64,000 bases of DNA from Patagioenas fasciata (lineage: Eukaryota > Chordata > Aves > Columbiformes > Columbidae). Within the stretch, counting starts at the first letter, position 1; each line of letters starts with the position of its first letter. The stretch lies in NCBI RefSeq assembly GCF_037038585.1, contig NC_092541.1, positions 6,079,445 through 6,143,444 on the forward strand, written 5' to 3'. Shown here piece after piece: positions 44,994 through 56,737 of the stretch. The notes under the pieces were generated by a model. That model did not search any database. It saw only the letters and a program-made list of their open reading frames with translations, and was not told the origin of the DNA. A program made the position numbers and the translations under genes.

Positions 44994-45890
44994 TCGGGTA
45001 AGAGCAGGTGATGTTGATGAAGGACTTTGGAAACTGTCCCTCCACAAGAAAAGGATCTCTGCCAGTGTTTGAACTTACCAGTTGGGAAAAGGGCAATATC
45101 CACAGCCCCGTATGTCGATGGGTGCATGGCTGGCTGGCTGACTGGGTGGATGGGTGGATGGACAGATGTGTTCTGCTCATCACACTGACCCTGGCTGAGG
45201 CCTCAGATGTTCTTTTGATCAAATCAGTGCCCAGTAGCATTGGTCAAACAAGAGGGATGGTTGTGAATGAACGTTGCCTGCCACAACCATCTCACGGGTG
45301 TTCCATTGCCACCTGCACTTCTCAAGGGGACTAGGATGATCAGCTCCTGCACAGAGCTTTTAGAGAGCAGAGCTGGTCCTGACATAGCAGTACCTCGGGG
45401 GTGCTGGTCTCGAGCAAAGCTGTTCCATCCACTCTCCTGCTGTCCCTTGGGGACACCTTTTGTCCTTTTCTCCTTCCCTAGCACAGCAGTGACCAGAGCA
45501 AGAGGTGTCCCATGCCCAGGAGCCTGCAGGGTGTCTTGCCTCCATTGCCCCCTGCAGAGTAATAGCTTTGCACCTGAGGATAACAGAGGTTGTGTTTCTT
45601 GTTTGCAGGAACTCTGGGTGTATGTTTGGGCCAAGACACTGCAAGGTGAGTGCTGATTGCCACTTGCTCTGTGGTGACCGGGTTGTTTTCCATACTGTCA
45701 CAGGAAAGTGCCCCAAAAAGGTCCAGTGCACTGGGTCTCAGTAGCTTGTTTTCCCTGAGCAGCTTGGGAGGGTGCACATGGAGGAAAGTCCCACCCCTTT
45801 GCCATTTTAAAGTTCACACAGAGTATCTGACTGCATTTCACAAAGAGTGAAGGCTGGATTTGGAGAGCCTTGCAGCTAGGGGAGCAGAAG
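44994..45890. other. Intergenic DNA, no gene recognised
   Basis: Copy of 111-1,400 without two segments present there. No gene recognised. Confidence 0.5.
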
Positions 45891-45954
45891 AGAAGGAAGA
45901 AAGGGAAAAAGGAAGAGAGGAAGAAAGGAAGAGAAAGAAAGGAAGAAAGGAAGA

Positions 45955-46050
45955 GGAAGGAAGGAAGGAAGGAAGGAAGGAAGGAAGGAAGGAAGGAAGG
46001 AAGGAAGGAAGGAAGGAAGGAAGGAAGGAAGGAAGGAAGGGAGGGAGGGA
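45955..46050 (+). repeat. (AAGG)n microsatellite
   Basis: About 24 near-perfect AAGG units within a longer purine-only tract, just past the 3' end of keratin K4. The K1 copy has only an irregular short tract. Confidence 0.92.
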
Positions 46051-46076
46051 TAAGGAAACATGATCCATGTTCATGT

Positions 46077-46457
46077 TCATGGATTCATTCTTTGTCCAGC
46101 CCTATGTCTGTACTTCCTGGGGAGCCTTCCCAAGGGCCACGTCCAGTAGCTTTTCCAGGGGAGGCACTTTCTGCCACAATAACAGCTGAAAATGCCAGAG
46201 AGGTCACAGCAGCCAGAGTTGATGGGCACTCCATCACAGCTGAGGATGCTGCCAACAGCAGCAGAGGTGGAGGAGCCCACAACGGTGTTCTGTGGGAAGG
46301 AGCTGAGGATGGGGCCAGGCAGGGTCACCACAACAGGGGAGGGCTCAATGACAACAGTGGAGTTCTGGCTCTGCCTGACTCAGGGCTCATTGCAGCTGTT
46401 GGCCAGTGGGATTGGGCTGCAGGGCTGGCAGGGCAGGCACTGGTCATAGCAGGACAT
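46077..46457 (-). pseudogene. Feather beta-keratin K4, nonsense at codon 26
   Basis: Copy of K1. It begins [13 protein letters not shown] at 46457 and shows the same stop-loss extension to 127 codons including the new stop. Codon 26, tyrosine in K1 and cysteine in K2 (NEPCVRQC), is TGA at 46380-46382. K4 keeps NSCNEP where K1 has NSRNEP. Since K1 is open at codon 26, the nonsense change came after the duplication. The TATA box and noncoding exon are intact. Confidence 0.87.
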
Positions 46458-46875
46458 GCTCTAAAGCTCTGGATGTGCACCTGGATGAAGCAGAGCACAA
46501 AGGTGGGTGAAGAGCAGCATGCTTACACTGTCACAAAGGAACAAAGGCCACTACTGAATGGGCACATGGAAGCAGTGCCAGGAGACACAGAGTCTTCATT
46601 GATTCAGCCTGCCAGGTCTCTACAAAGAGCAGGGAACCTCTCTTCCAGTGAATAAACCAAAAGACCCAAGCTCTTTGAGCAGACATTCTCCACGTTTGCC
46701 TCTCCCATGGCAAGGAGTTCCAGGACCAAGAAGTGAACAAAGCCAAGTTCAGCTAAGAGGTGTATTGAGGAAAGATCTGACTTTGGAAGAGGAAAAGAGA
46801 CTTCAGACCCACCTGGCACCCAAACAGAAGGAGGCAAGAGAATTGGATGAGAGAGCAGGCAGGGACTTGTCTGCC

Positions 46876-46882
46876 TTTTATA
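46876..46882 (-). promoter_or_regulatory. TATA box of keratin K4
   Basis: TATAAAA on the - strand, same context as K1-K3, about 65 bp upstream of the donor at 46813/46812. Confidence 0.8.
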
Positions 46883-48641
46883 CCTGCCCTACATTGCCGC
46901 AAGGCAAGAGGCACCCTTGGCAGGGGTAACAATTTTCTGACAAGCTCATCTTGAATGTAAACCATCACAGGTAATGAGATGGGTGGTGCTTTGGTTTCCT
47001 GCACTTCTGTCTTTTCATTTCCAGGTTTGTGTCATGCCCATTCCCCAATGAAGCAGACAAATGTTGTCATTCTGGGACATCCTGTTGGGGCTGAAGTGTC
47101 GCTCTCCGGAAGAAGCTCCAGGGATCCTCAGCTGGATCCCCAGATGCTCCTGTGCATAAGGACATGCCATATCCATCTCTTTCCCTCCCTCCTCAGCTCA
47201 CCCCCAATGGTCACTTTTTTCCTCCCCAGGTGTGTGCATTATGCTGCTGGTTTTGACCCATCCTGCCCAGCACTGCCCTCAGGACAAATTATTGGACTGT
47301 TTTGACTGGTCTCCTCTCTGTGCAGTCTGTGAGTACACAGACAATGCCATGGGTTTTCCTGGGGCCTTGTCCTTCCCCAGAATGCTCTAGCGTTGCTGTG
47401 GTTCCCCCCAGGTGTCCTCAATAGAATCTACAGTTTCTTGTGTTGTTACATGTATTCTTGTCTTGTGTGCTATTGTGAGCAGCTCTTTTTGTGTGAATTC
47501 ACTTGAGAGCACAAATTTGTGCGTGATTCCACACCTGTGTGTATGAGCCTGTGTGCGTGTGTCCTTGTCACTCATCAGGAAGAAATGAGGCGCTCACAGC
47601 AGGGACACTCTCTATTACTTTGTTCATGAGCAACATGTGTCCAGGGTCAAAAGGAGCCCAAGTGCACTTCAATGGCATGAAACTGCTAGAGATCTGACCA
47701 TGCAAGAGGCGCTGAAATGCAGCACCTGTCTCCTGAGCCCTCCTTTTCCTGCCCCTCCAAACTTGCCCTCCTCTACTGTTGATTTCCAGCCACAACAATG
47801 ATGGTTTCGCTCCAGTTTAGATCCTTCATTTAATTACAAGTAACAGTATTTGAAATGCCTCAGCACAGTGGGAAGTCCCCTCCACATCTCCCTCCATGTG
47901 AGGGCACAGCCACAAGACAGCTGAGGAGGGTGGGGATTGCTTTATGGGCAAGGACAAAGACTGAGAAATCCTGCACAACCATGTGCTGGCCATCCCTGAG
48001 TGGATGTGCTTCCAATGCATTGCTGAATGTGTCTGGGACGGCACAGAGCCCACGCTTGTGTCCAGGACAATGTCAAAGGTACTTGTGCAGCCCATGGATT
48101 AGGTGCTGTGCCATGCAGGGACTATGACCTTGGATGAGACAGGTATTGAATGAAGAGAACGTGGAGTCTACTGTCGCTGTGCTGTGAGTGGAAGGAAAGA
48201 CCCTGTGGCTTGCACAGGAAAGACAAAGAACTGATAACTGCTTTGGACTTCAGCACCCAGGACCACCATGTCCCGCACTGGAATCTCAGTCTGAGTGCGC
48301 AGCAACTGTCCGTGGAAGGGAAGAGACTTTGGCTTTGAGGACACATCCTCCAAAGCCTGGTATTTTCCCACAGGGGTGAACAGAAGAGACCCTCTTTCCA
48401 AGAAGGGCTCTGCATAGTGAATAAAGTTCCTGAGCCCATCTCCCCTCCTGAATGTTTGTCTGCCTGAGCTAAGGTCCAACTTGGAGACAGCACAATCGAG
48501 AGCTTCCCTCCTTCCCTCCAGTGACCGCAGTGAGACCAGTGCCAGGGAGTTCTGCTGGCAAACCCAGGGCTGATTCTCCTCTCTGTGGAGCTGCCTCTGA
48601 GCTGAAGATTTAGTGTAGCCAAGGGCCAACCTCATCGATTT
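46883..48641. other. Unit intergenic DNA, no gene recognised
   Basis: Copy of 2,331-4,190 with very few differences, apart from a missing piece of about 105 bp near 47,045. It contains the duplicate of the 255-codon antisense frame (48,168-48,935), not called as a gene. Confidence 0.5.
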
Positions 48642-49500
48642 CTCATGGTGTAACCAACACTGTAGAGAAGGGAAGTGCAGGGGAGGTGTGTACCTGCAGT
48701 TTGAAAGGACCTTTGACACCCTCTTCTGTACATGTGGAGCATGAATGTCTTCATTAAGGAGCTGATAAGTTGTGTTAAAATGAAGAATGTGTCTGTCTGG
48801 CACCTCATGAAGCTCAAGAAGAGCAAGGGCAAGGTTTTTTTCTGGGGTAGAAACCAGACCATGCAGTAACAGATGTTGGGGTGTCACTGCTAGGAAGCAG
48901 ATCCACAGAAGACAATGTGTGTTTTTAGGAGACACTTAGCTGAACACAAGACAGCATGTGCCCTTGCAGCCAAGAAGACCAACCACATCCTGAACTCTGA
49001 CAACCAAAGTATTGGCAGCGAGTGCAGGAAACTGTCCTTACCTCTCTGTCCATTTGAGAACCCACCTGGAGTGCTGCTGCCAGGCTGGGGCTTCCCAGTC
49101 AAAGAAGGTTATCGACATACAGAAAGGAGTCCAACAAAGGCCACCAAGGGGCATAGTGTGCTGCCAAACCTCACAACTGAGGAGAGGCTGAGAGAACTGG
49201 GTCTGCCCATCTTGGAGATGTCTCATGTAAGACCTTCTTGCCCTCTACAACTTCTTCATCAGAAGATGGAGAGAAGATGGACCAAGACTCAGAAGTGCAC
49301 AGTAAGAAGAGTAGAGGCAATAGACCAGTAAATGAGATGGGAAGAAGTTTGCCTAAGCAATAGGCTGAAAGAAAAAAGAACTGGAACGGGATTCTCAGTG
49401 AGGTTGTGCAATCTCCCTCCTTAGAGGTGTTCAAGGCTGGAATGAATGTGGCCTTGAACAACTCGGTCTAAAGGAACCTGTTCCACCAGAGGGCCAACCT
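48642..49500 (+). mobile_element. CR1 LINE fragment upstream of V-A5
   Basis: Copy of the fragment at 4,190-5,045. Confidence 0.75.
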
Positions 49501-49612
49501 ATATGACCCCTGGAAGTCCATTATCACTTACATTCTCACTGTATAACTCCCATGTTACCCCTGTTCTCCCTGACCCCTGCACACCCACATTTCTCCTCAC
49601 ACTCCCTCTGCC

Positions 49613-50049
49613 ACAACACAACTTTCAGGCATTGTACTGGGACTACACAAAGGCGGATGGAAGGAGACTCTCAGCCTCCTTGCTGCCAACCGCAAGAAAC
49701 CAGTGGCTGCTATTTCCAGCTCCTGAGCTCAGAGACAGCTCTGGGAAGCTGGTCCATCTCCTGCGTCAGGGCCCTGCTGTTCCCCAGGCTGCAGCCGGCA
49801 CTGTGTGGGATTCTTCTTGCTGGAGGAGGGGCAGAGTCCATTTCCCAGAAGCCAAAATTCTGGCCGTGCAGAGCCTCGGAGCCCGGAGAAGAGAAGAGAC
49901 AGGAGAGGCGAGGCGAGGAGAGGAGAGGAGGAGGAAGGGGAGGAGGACGGGGAGGAGGACGGGGAGGAGGGGGAGGAGGAGGCGGCGCGTCCGGAGCAGA
50001 GAGCCGGGGCTGGCGGGGGGCAGCCAGGCGCAGGCGGCGGAGCGGCGGG
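49613..50049 (+). promoter_or_regulatory. Conserved 5' flank of V-A5 (probable promoter)
   Basis: Same block as before A1, ending in a GGAGGAGGACGG-type purine tract. The tract is slightly longer than in A1. Confidence 0.45.
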
Positions 50050-51198
50050 ATGCGGCGGTGCCGGGGCGCAGGGCTGGCGGGACTGGCCGCGGTGTTCCTG
50101 GGTGCGCGGGGCTGGCGGGGCTGGGTGGCCGCCCAGACTTTGCCCGGTGTATTCCCTTGGGACCCACCACAAACTCTTCCTTCACCTTTTGTCTCTGTCC
50201 TCGCTCGTTCCCCTTCAACAGCTCTTTTGAGTCGCTTCTGGGTAGTCTCCCTCTTTTCCATTGTCTCTGTGATTACAAGACTGCTTACAGGTACACCTAT
50301 CTTTCTATACACGCACTATTTTCTCTGTAAATTCAACACTTCTTATTTACCCGATTTCAGCCCACTTTCATTTTAACACTCACTCTTGCTCTCCACTCTT
50401 CCTACCTTCACTCATCTCTCCGCTCCTCTTTCTACCTATCTCTCCAGGCCACTTCCATCAGTAACGACTCTTCCTGCTCTCTGAAGACCCCTCTGTTCTC
50501 TCACTCTGAGAGTTTGCTTTCCTGCACCTCTCCATTATTCAAATACATAATCTAATCCCCTTATGCTTTCAACATATATTATTTTTTCTGAATTCAACCC
50601 TCCATACTTCCCTGTAACACACCCATTCTCCTCTCTCTTCATCCCCTCTTCATCCATCCATCCATTCATTAATCTGACTTTCTTTCTGTGTCAGGGTACA
50701 TCAATTCCAAAATCCCCCCAAACTTCTTCTCTCGCTCCACACACATCCAGCACATGACCACTCTCCATCCGTGTTCATGGGTACATCTTCCCATCCTTTC
50801 TTGTCCATCTCCTTCTCACTGCCATTCTACCTAACAATTTATTGTGGAAAATCCGAGCTGGGAGACTTTTGATGATCTTTGGTCTTTTTTCCTTCTTTCT
50901 CTGCAGTGACTGTGGGCAGAGCCCAGGTGCAGCAGGAGCCCTCGGCAGAGACCACCGAGGGCACCGACATCAGCATCAACTGCTCACACCCCAACATACA
51001 ATCGTACGACTACATCGCCTGGTACCGTCAGCTACCGGGCCGACGTCCCGAATTCCTCGTGAACAGTCTTAGAGGCTCCAAACGGCTGTCGGACCCGCCG
51101 GGCCGGCTGTCGGTGGCGGCAGACCGCCGGTCCAGCGCCCTGTGGCTCTCCCGGCCCCGGCGCGGGGACGCGGCGGTGTATTACTGCGCCTTGGATGA
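50050..51198 (+). CDS. TCR alpha/delta V segment A5
   Basis: Leader exon 50050-50101 (MRRCRGAGLAGLAAVFL plus one base) and V exon 50907-51198, open. Landmarks are VTVGRAQVQQEPSAET, ISINCSHPNI, the CDR1 run SYDYIAWYRQLPG, a CDR2 around NSLRGS, then SALWLSRPRRGDAAVYYC and CALDD. It is the intact duplicate of A1; the seven bases missing in A1 are present. Its frame also stays open about 170 codons past the RSS, which I read as GC-rich chance. The intron is 805 bp. Predicted usable. Confidence 0.93.
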
Positions 51199-51237
51199 CA
51201 CGGGGAGAGGAGCCGGGGCTGCGGCCGGGCACGAACC
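51199..51237 (+). promoter_or_regulatory. 23-RSS of V-A5
   Basis: CACGGGG, 23-bp spacer, GCACGAACC. Confidence 0.85.
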
Positions 51238-51291
51238 GCCGCGGGCGGGGTCTGGTGGGTGGGGGGAGCGGGTGAACCACCCCGGCCGGAT

Positions 51292-51306
51292 CCTCCAGGG
51301 GGCGCT
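51292..51306 (+). promoter_or_regulatory. CTCF-like motif downstream of V-A5
   Basis: CCTCCAGGGGGCGCT, 55 bp past the RSS, 14 of 15 core positions. Confidence 0.62.
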
Positions 51307-52659
51307 GCCGCTCCGCCCGCCGGTGCCGCCTTCTCCCGCCCGGCCCCGGGGCGGTTCCGTCGCCCGAGCGGCACCGGCACCGGCTTCAGCATCAACATCG
51401 GCATCGCCATTGACATTTCCGTTGCCACTCCCCGCGGGACGGAGACAGAAATACCCCGTCACAGCAGGGTGGAATCGCGATCGAAGCAGTGGCGGTGGCC
51501 GGCGGTGGCCGGGAAACAGCGACTGCACCCGCCGACTCCCGGCGAGGAGCAGCGACTTTCTGCTCTGCACAGGGAGGCGGGCATCAGAGATCCTCCTGCC
51601 CACGGGCAGCTGCACAGCCCTCGCTCCTGCTGCACCGACCGTCCCATGGAACAGATGGGAGCTCTTCTTGGGATTTTGGTTTTCCCCACCAGCACAGCCA
51701 AGGGACCCCTGAGCAGGTGCTTTCCTCTGCCCTGTAAACACAGGGACTCCCCCGCTAAAGTGCTAATGCAAAATTCGACTTGGAAAAAAACAACCAGAAG
51801 GGGTTTAATTCTTGCTACTTTGTTAAAGCTCAGATATGCAATTTAAAACTGTGTCCTCCAGCTACCACACTTTCAGGGAGATTTCAAAAATTCCTGTTAG
51901 TGTTACAAAATCATTGCATGGAGTTAGGAGTTCAAGCTCCACACCAACCAGGAACAGGGGATGTCAAGGTCACAGGCACCTCCAAACACTCCCCACAGTG
52001 GCTCATTATTGAGACCAGGAGCTTGTGTGTCAGGAGTCAGAAGCTTGGCAGTTGAGGCCCAGGAGACAGCACAAAGCTTGCACTGGTCCCACTGACCACA
52101 GCCCCAGGTGATGCCAGGTTTGTCCTTGAAGAGTGAGACAGAAAGACATCGGCTAAGTTGCCCTGAGCGGCTGGAGGTCTGAGGTGAGTGAGAGCTGGCA
52201 GGAGGCCTCTGGGAAGAGACTGTGGGCTCCAGCCAGTCCCCAGGGCCTCTGTGTGGCTCGAGTAGCTGACAGAGCTGTTCACAGCCCATAGGCAGAGCCT
52301 GCAGAGGCACAGAGTGAAGGATCAGCCCTGCTCCCTGTCACAGTTGGACTTTCTAACTGTGTTTCCGGGACAAATAAGGCAGAGCAACAGACATGGCCAG
52401 TCCAGCACACAGATCTGTCACATGCTCACATGGTATTGACCCCTCTTCTCACTGCCTCCTTCTGTCTTCCCACACTTGCTCCAGGTCAAACTACCTTTCC
52501 TGGTCTCAGCTCCTTCCCCTAAACATCTCCAGGCTTGCAAAATCACCAAATGCTTTCCCACTGCATCCCATAATGAGTCTGATACTGCTGTATTCAGAAA
52601 CATTGATGAGTCTATAGGATGGTATTCTCACCCTTCTGGATGGCAGGAGAAGTTCACCA
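51307..52659. other. 3' flank of V-A5, no gene recognised
   Basis: The first 560 bp matches A1. From about 51,870 it is the segment deleted from copy 1, partly similar to 34,300-34,620. No gene seen. Confidence 0.45.
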
Positions 52660-53245
52660 TGGACGGTTCTCCCTTGCTGGGGGGTGGCTGGACTTGGTGT
52701 GATCTCCAGGAGGAGCAAAAAGCTGTAGTTGATCTCTCCATAGGGCCTTTTCATGGCAGAAGCGGGAAGTCCCGAGGACGTCCAACTGGGAAGACTCTCT
52801 TGTTCATTCCCTCCCATCAGCTCTGTACACACATTCCAAGATCCCCCCTGAACCCTCTCTTCCCCAAGCTGAACACTGTCAGCCCTCTCAGCGTATCCTC
52901 ACAGTTCAGATGCTCCAGTCCCTGCACTATTTTGCTGGTCTTGCTCCAATATCTTTTTTCCATCAGGAGGTCCAGAACTGGAGCCAGAGCTCCAGAGTTG
53001 GCCTCACCAGTGCTGAGTAGAGAGGAAGGATCAGGTCCCTTGTTCTGCTGGAGATGCCCTTCCTACTGCAGCCCAGGCTGCTGTTGGCCTTCCTTGCCAT
53101 GAGGGTCCATTGCCACAGCAGACACAGGAACACCTCAGAGCTGCTGAAACTGAGCGGGACACAGCAGTGAGTATTCAGGAGAAGCATCCCAGCTGCTTGT
53201 CCAGCTCTTCCTCTTCCCTCAGCATGCACCAGTGACCACTGTTGG
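52660..53245 (-). mobile_element. CR1 LINE fragment, antisense
   Basis: The - strand has a frame reading LILPLYSALVRPTLELWLQFW, the ALVRPHLEYCVQFW motif of CR1 ORF2. Relative of 21,520-22,080; lost from copy 1 with the 2.1-kb deletion. Confidence 0.75.
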
Positions 53246-54859
53246 AAAAGAGGACTCTAGGTAGGAGATGTGGTTTTACCTCCTTTCCAAAATAAAATTC
53301 CTAAAGAGATAAAGTGTCCTCCTAACCCTGCATCTGGGGATCAGTGAAAACCTCAACATGTGAGCAAGACCCGTCAGCCAGGCACTGGACAAGAGTTTCT
53401 GTTGAACACCTTGAATTGTCTCCCTGCTCTTCATGTGCCTCCTCCAGCTTAGGGACTGACCAGTGCGTTCCTGGGGGCTGGGGTGGAGTCTCTGTGTCCC
53501 CGTGGGTTCCCTGCCCAACAGAAAACTGCTGGTGGCTGTACTTCTGGGATGTGTCTTTCTGGGATCTTATTTACTCCAGAAACAGGAAACTTCCAGCATT
53601 TTGAGGAACTCACTCACCTGAGCAAGTTCAGCAGAGGCCCCTGTAAGGGCGTGTGGAATGTGAGAGCAGCTGGTTAGTGAACCAGCCTTAGGGAAGGCTG
53701 GCTGATCAAGTCCCTTTTCCTTTCAAAGGGAAGAACAAGGAAAAGGAAAAGTGATCAACAAAGCCTACAAGGACACCAGTTTCTCAGTAAGTGATAAGGG
53801 ATGCAAGGAGGGAGACCAGAGCTCTGCAGCCTCTAATTGATGGGCCATTGGGAAACTGCAGGTGTAGATTTCAAGTGGGACAGGCAGAGCTTTGTAAGTG
53901 ACAGGAAGTGACAAGAGAAACATGAGGATTCTGGATGTTTGGGGGTGTTGTGCAGGACTAGAGAACACTTCTGAAGGCATGTGTAGGGGAAGGGTCAAAG
54001 GAGGGGGGAAAGAGAAGACTGGGGAGGAGCAAGGGGACTGAATAGAAAGGAGGAAGAAAATAGAAATCGGTACCTGCACGTGAGGCAGGACTGCTCAGTG
54101 CATTTGTTGGGATGATCCCTATGCCTGACCACTACAGCTCCCCTGCTTTCTTATTAAATCCTTTCTTAACCATCCTTCTGTGTAACGTCCCCTGTTTGAG
54201 TGCCAGTAGTTTGGGAGAGTAGTGTGAAAGAGAGAACTGGGTGCCAGTAACTGGATGGACTGTGCTGTGTGCAGCAAGGCCTCCAGCCAGCAGCTGGAGA
54301 AGAGACCTCTGCTCACAGGGTCTGTCAGTCTCTGTGTCAGCAACTGGAGGGACAACATCACACATGATGTGTGAGAAGTCATTGGAGGGATCTCAGTGGT
54401 TTTTGGTGTTCTTTCTGAATTTAAGTTGATGCTCACGTGTGTTTGTGGAATTTTTTGCCATATTGCAAACTTGCTTGCCCAGTGAGCAGGAGGAAAAGTT
54501 GTATCTAAAGCCAAAGCCAGCGGTGGGTAAGGTGGCCCAAGGCCAGCACATGACTGCTCAACAGACTGATGCTACCAAGCTGTGGTAATGATTGAGGGAT
54601 CCAAGAGTGTGGAAATAACTGTGAGACGAGTGGGTGATTGTGTGCATCTCTTTGTCAGTGAACATCAGACTGGCCATGCCAGGGAGAAGGAGGAGCCCCA
54701 GGTGCTGGGTCAGAGGGCCCTGGCTCCGGGCAGGACTATGAGATGGGCTGAGGGCCCATGGCGATATTTGAGGGGTGCAGGAATGCAGCTGTGCTGGTGA
54801 CTCCAGAGGGTGAGGGGGTGTGTGTTTGCGCTATGGAAATGTATGAGCCAGGCATCATG
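53246..54859. other. 5' region of V-B4, no gene recognised
   Basis: 53,700-53,975 resembles 22,500-22,830 of unit 2. From 53,974 it matches copy 1 from 7,373. No gene recognised. Confidence 0.45.
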
Positions 54860-55250
54860 GAGACAGTCCAATAAAGGGACACTGAAATGATGAAGAGACT
54901 GAAGCATCCCTGACATGGTGATAGACCGAGAAGCCTGGGACTGCTCAGCACAGAGAAATCTCAGGGAGATCTCATCAGTGTCTACAAATATCTGAAGGGA
55001 GGTTGTGAAGAACATGAAGCCAGGCTCTTCCCCATGGTGTCCAGTGACAGGACAAGAGGCACTTGGCACAAAGGGAAACAGTGGAGACTCTGTCTGGACA
55101 CCAGGAAACACTGTTTCACTGTGAGGGTGAGTGAGCTCTGGCACAGGATGTCCAGAGTGGTTGTGGAGTGTCCATCCTTGGAGAGCTTGCCTTCTTCAGT
55201 ATCCCAAAGAGAAGCTGAGAAGAGAAAGATTTTTGGTGCTTCTAACACTT
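54860..55250 (+). mobile_element. Old CR1 LINE 3' fragment
   Basis: Copy of 8,255-8,640. Confidence 0.75.
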
Positions 55251-56737
55251 GACTGCAGGATGAGGGGCCAGATGGAGCCAAACTCTGCTTGAGCACGTCG
55301 CAAAAGGCAATGGACCTGGTTGGGAACAGGGAAAACTCCTCCTAGAAACTTGGAACTGTGATTTTTTAATGATAAAGGTGGAGCATGGGTGGAGATGGAT
55401 CGCAGTTAGAATGAGACTCTGACTCCACAGAATGTTGATTAAAATACTGGAGATAAAACAAGAGTGTAAAAGGAGATGGCACAGGTGATGTGACGCCCTT
55501 TCAATTGTGGGATCCCTGAGTTATGGAGCATAATGTGGAGCTCAAATTGGGTTTTAGCACATAGTGCAAATCCCAGCCATGCAGAGATTTGCTGGTACTG
55601 TCATCTTTTCAGTTTTCATGGGACATTCTTAGAAATACACCACTCCTAATTTCTAGTGTTGAGTGAAAGGACATTTATATGAAAGACCAGTGCATCAATC
55701 CCAGATCAACACAAGGATGTGTTTGTGGCAACATTGCCAAATTCGTCAGGTGATCTATACAGCTCAGCACAACACAGGCCTATGCCTGCTCAGGTCAGGT
55801 TAACTTAACGATAATGAGCAGTTTGTTAGCTCTGCCATTACTGGTGCCTGGTATCATTTGGAAAGTGAATGGGAGTAGGGGTCCCCACCTGCAGTACCCC
55901 CACCCCTTCACATGCCCTTTCAGCTCTGGGGTGCAAGGCTACCCCATCCCCAGCCCTCACAGTGCAGCACTCCAATGGGTGCCCCATGTGCTCCCTGGGA
56001 ATCGGGGGTGACCTACTGGTCCCTCACCCTGTTCCCTGGTGACCCCTCACCCTTTTCCCTAGACTAGGAGTACATTGTCCTTGTCACCTCTGGGTTTGTA
56101 GAACCCAGCAAGCCCACGAGAGCCAGGTTCCTCTCTCACACTGTGGATTTTCCCAGCAGAAACAGGACACGGCCAGAACCCCTGGGCAACTCCACAGCAA
56201 AATAATCTCCTGGTTTGGAGGATTTGGGGGAGAGGTGTTGTTCCCAGGTAGCTGAGGAAAGAAAGGGGAGAGAAGAGAGAAACAGAAGAGACTTCTGTTC
56301 CCAAAGGAAATAACAGTGCTGCCAGACAGCTGAGGATCCCAGAGGAAGATGTGAAACCTCCATGGGGAAAGAAACCTCTGATCTCCTAAATGACTCAGAA
56401 GTGTTTGTGCGGAATTGCAGGCGATTCCAGTTGGGGCTTTGAGAATTCCACTGTGAGCTGACTGGGAACAGCCCCTTCCCAGGACTGGGGCTCTCAGAGT
56501 GCCCAGGACCCCTCATTGTGGAAATGCTGACAAAGCCTTTGGCTGAGGGAGCCACAGGTGGTGCTGCTGGAGGAGGGAGAAACCCAGAAGGAGCATTTGA
56601 GGCACAGGAAGAACAGATCAGTCGTCTTCCCCACTTCTACATTTGCTCCCCCACCAGAGTGGTTTCCGGTAGCTCTGGTATCTCGGGGCTGGGAGGTGCT
56701 TTTCTGACTCTCACTCAACAGGCAGGCTGCTCTCAGT
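55251..56737. other. 5' flank of V-B4, no gene recognised
   Basis: Copy of 8,641-10,132. The last 250 bp are the conserved family-B leader flank and probable promoter. Confidence 0.5.
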
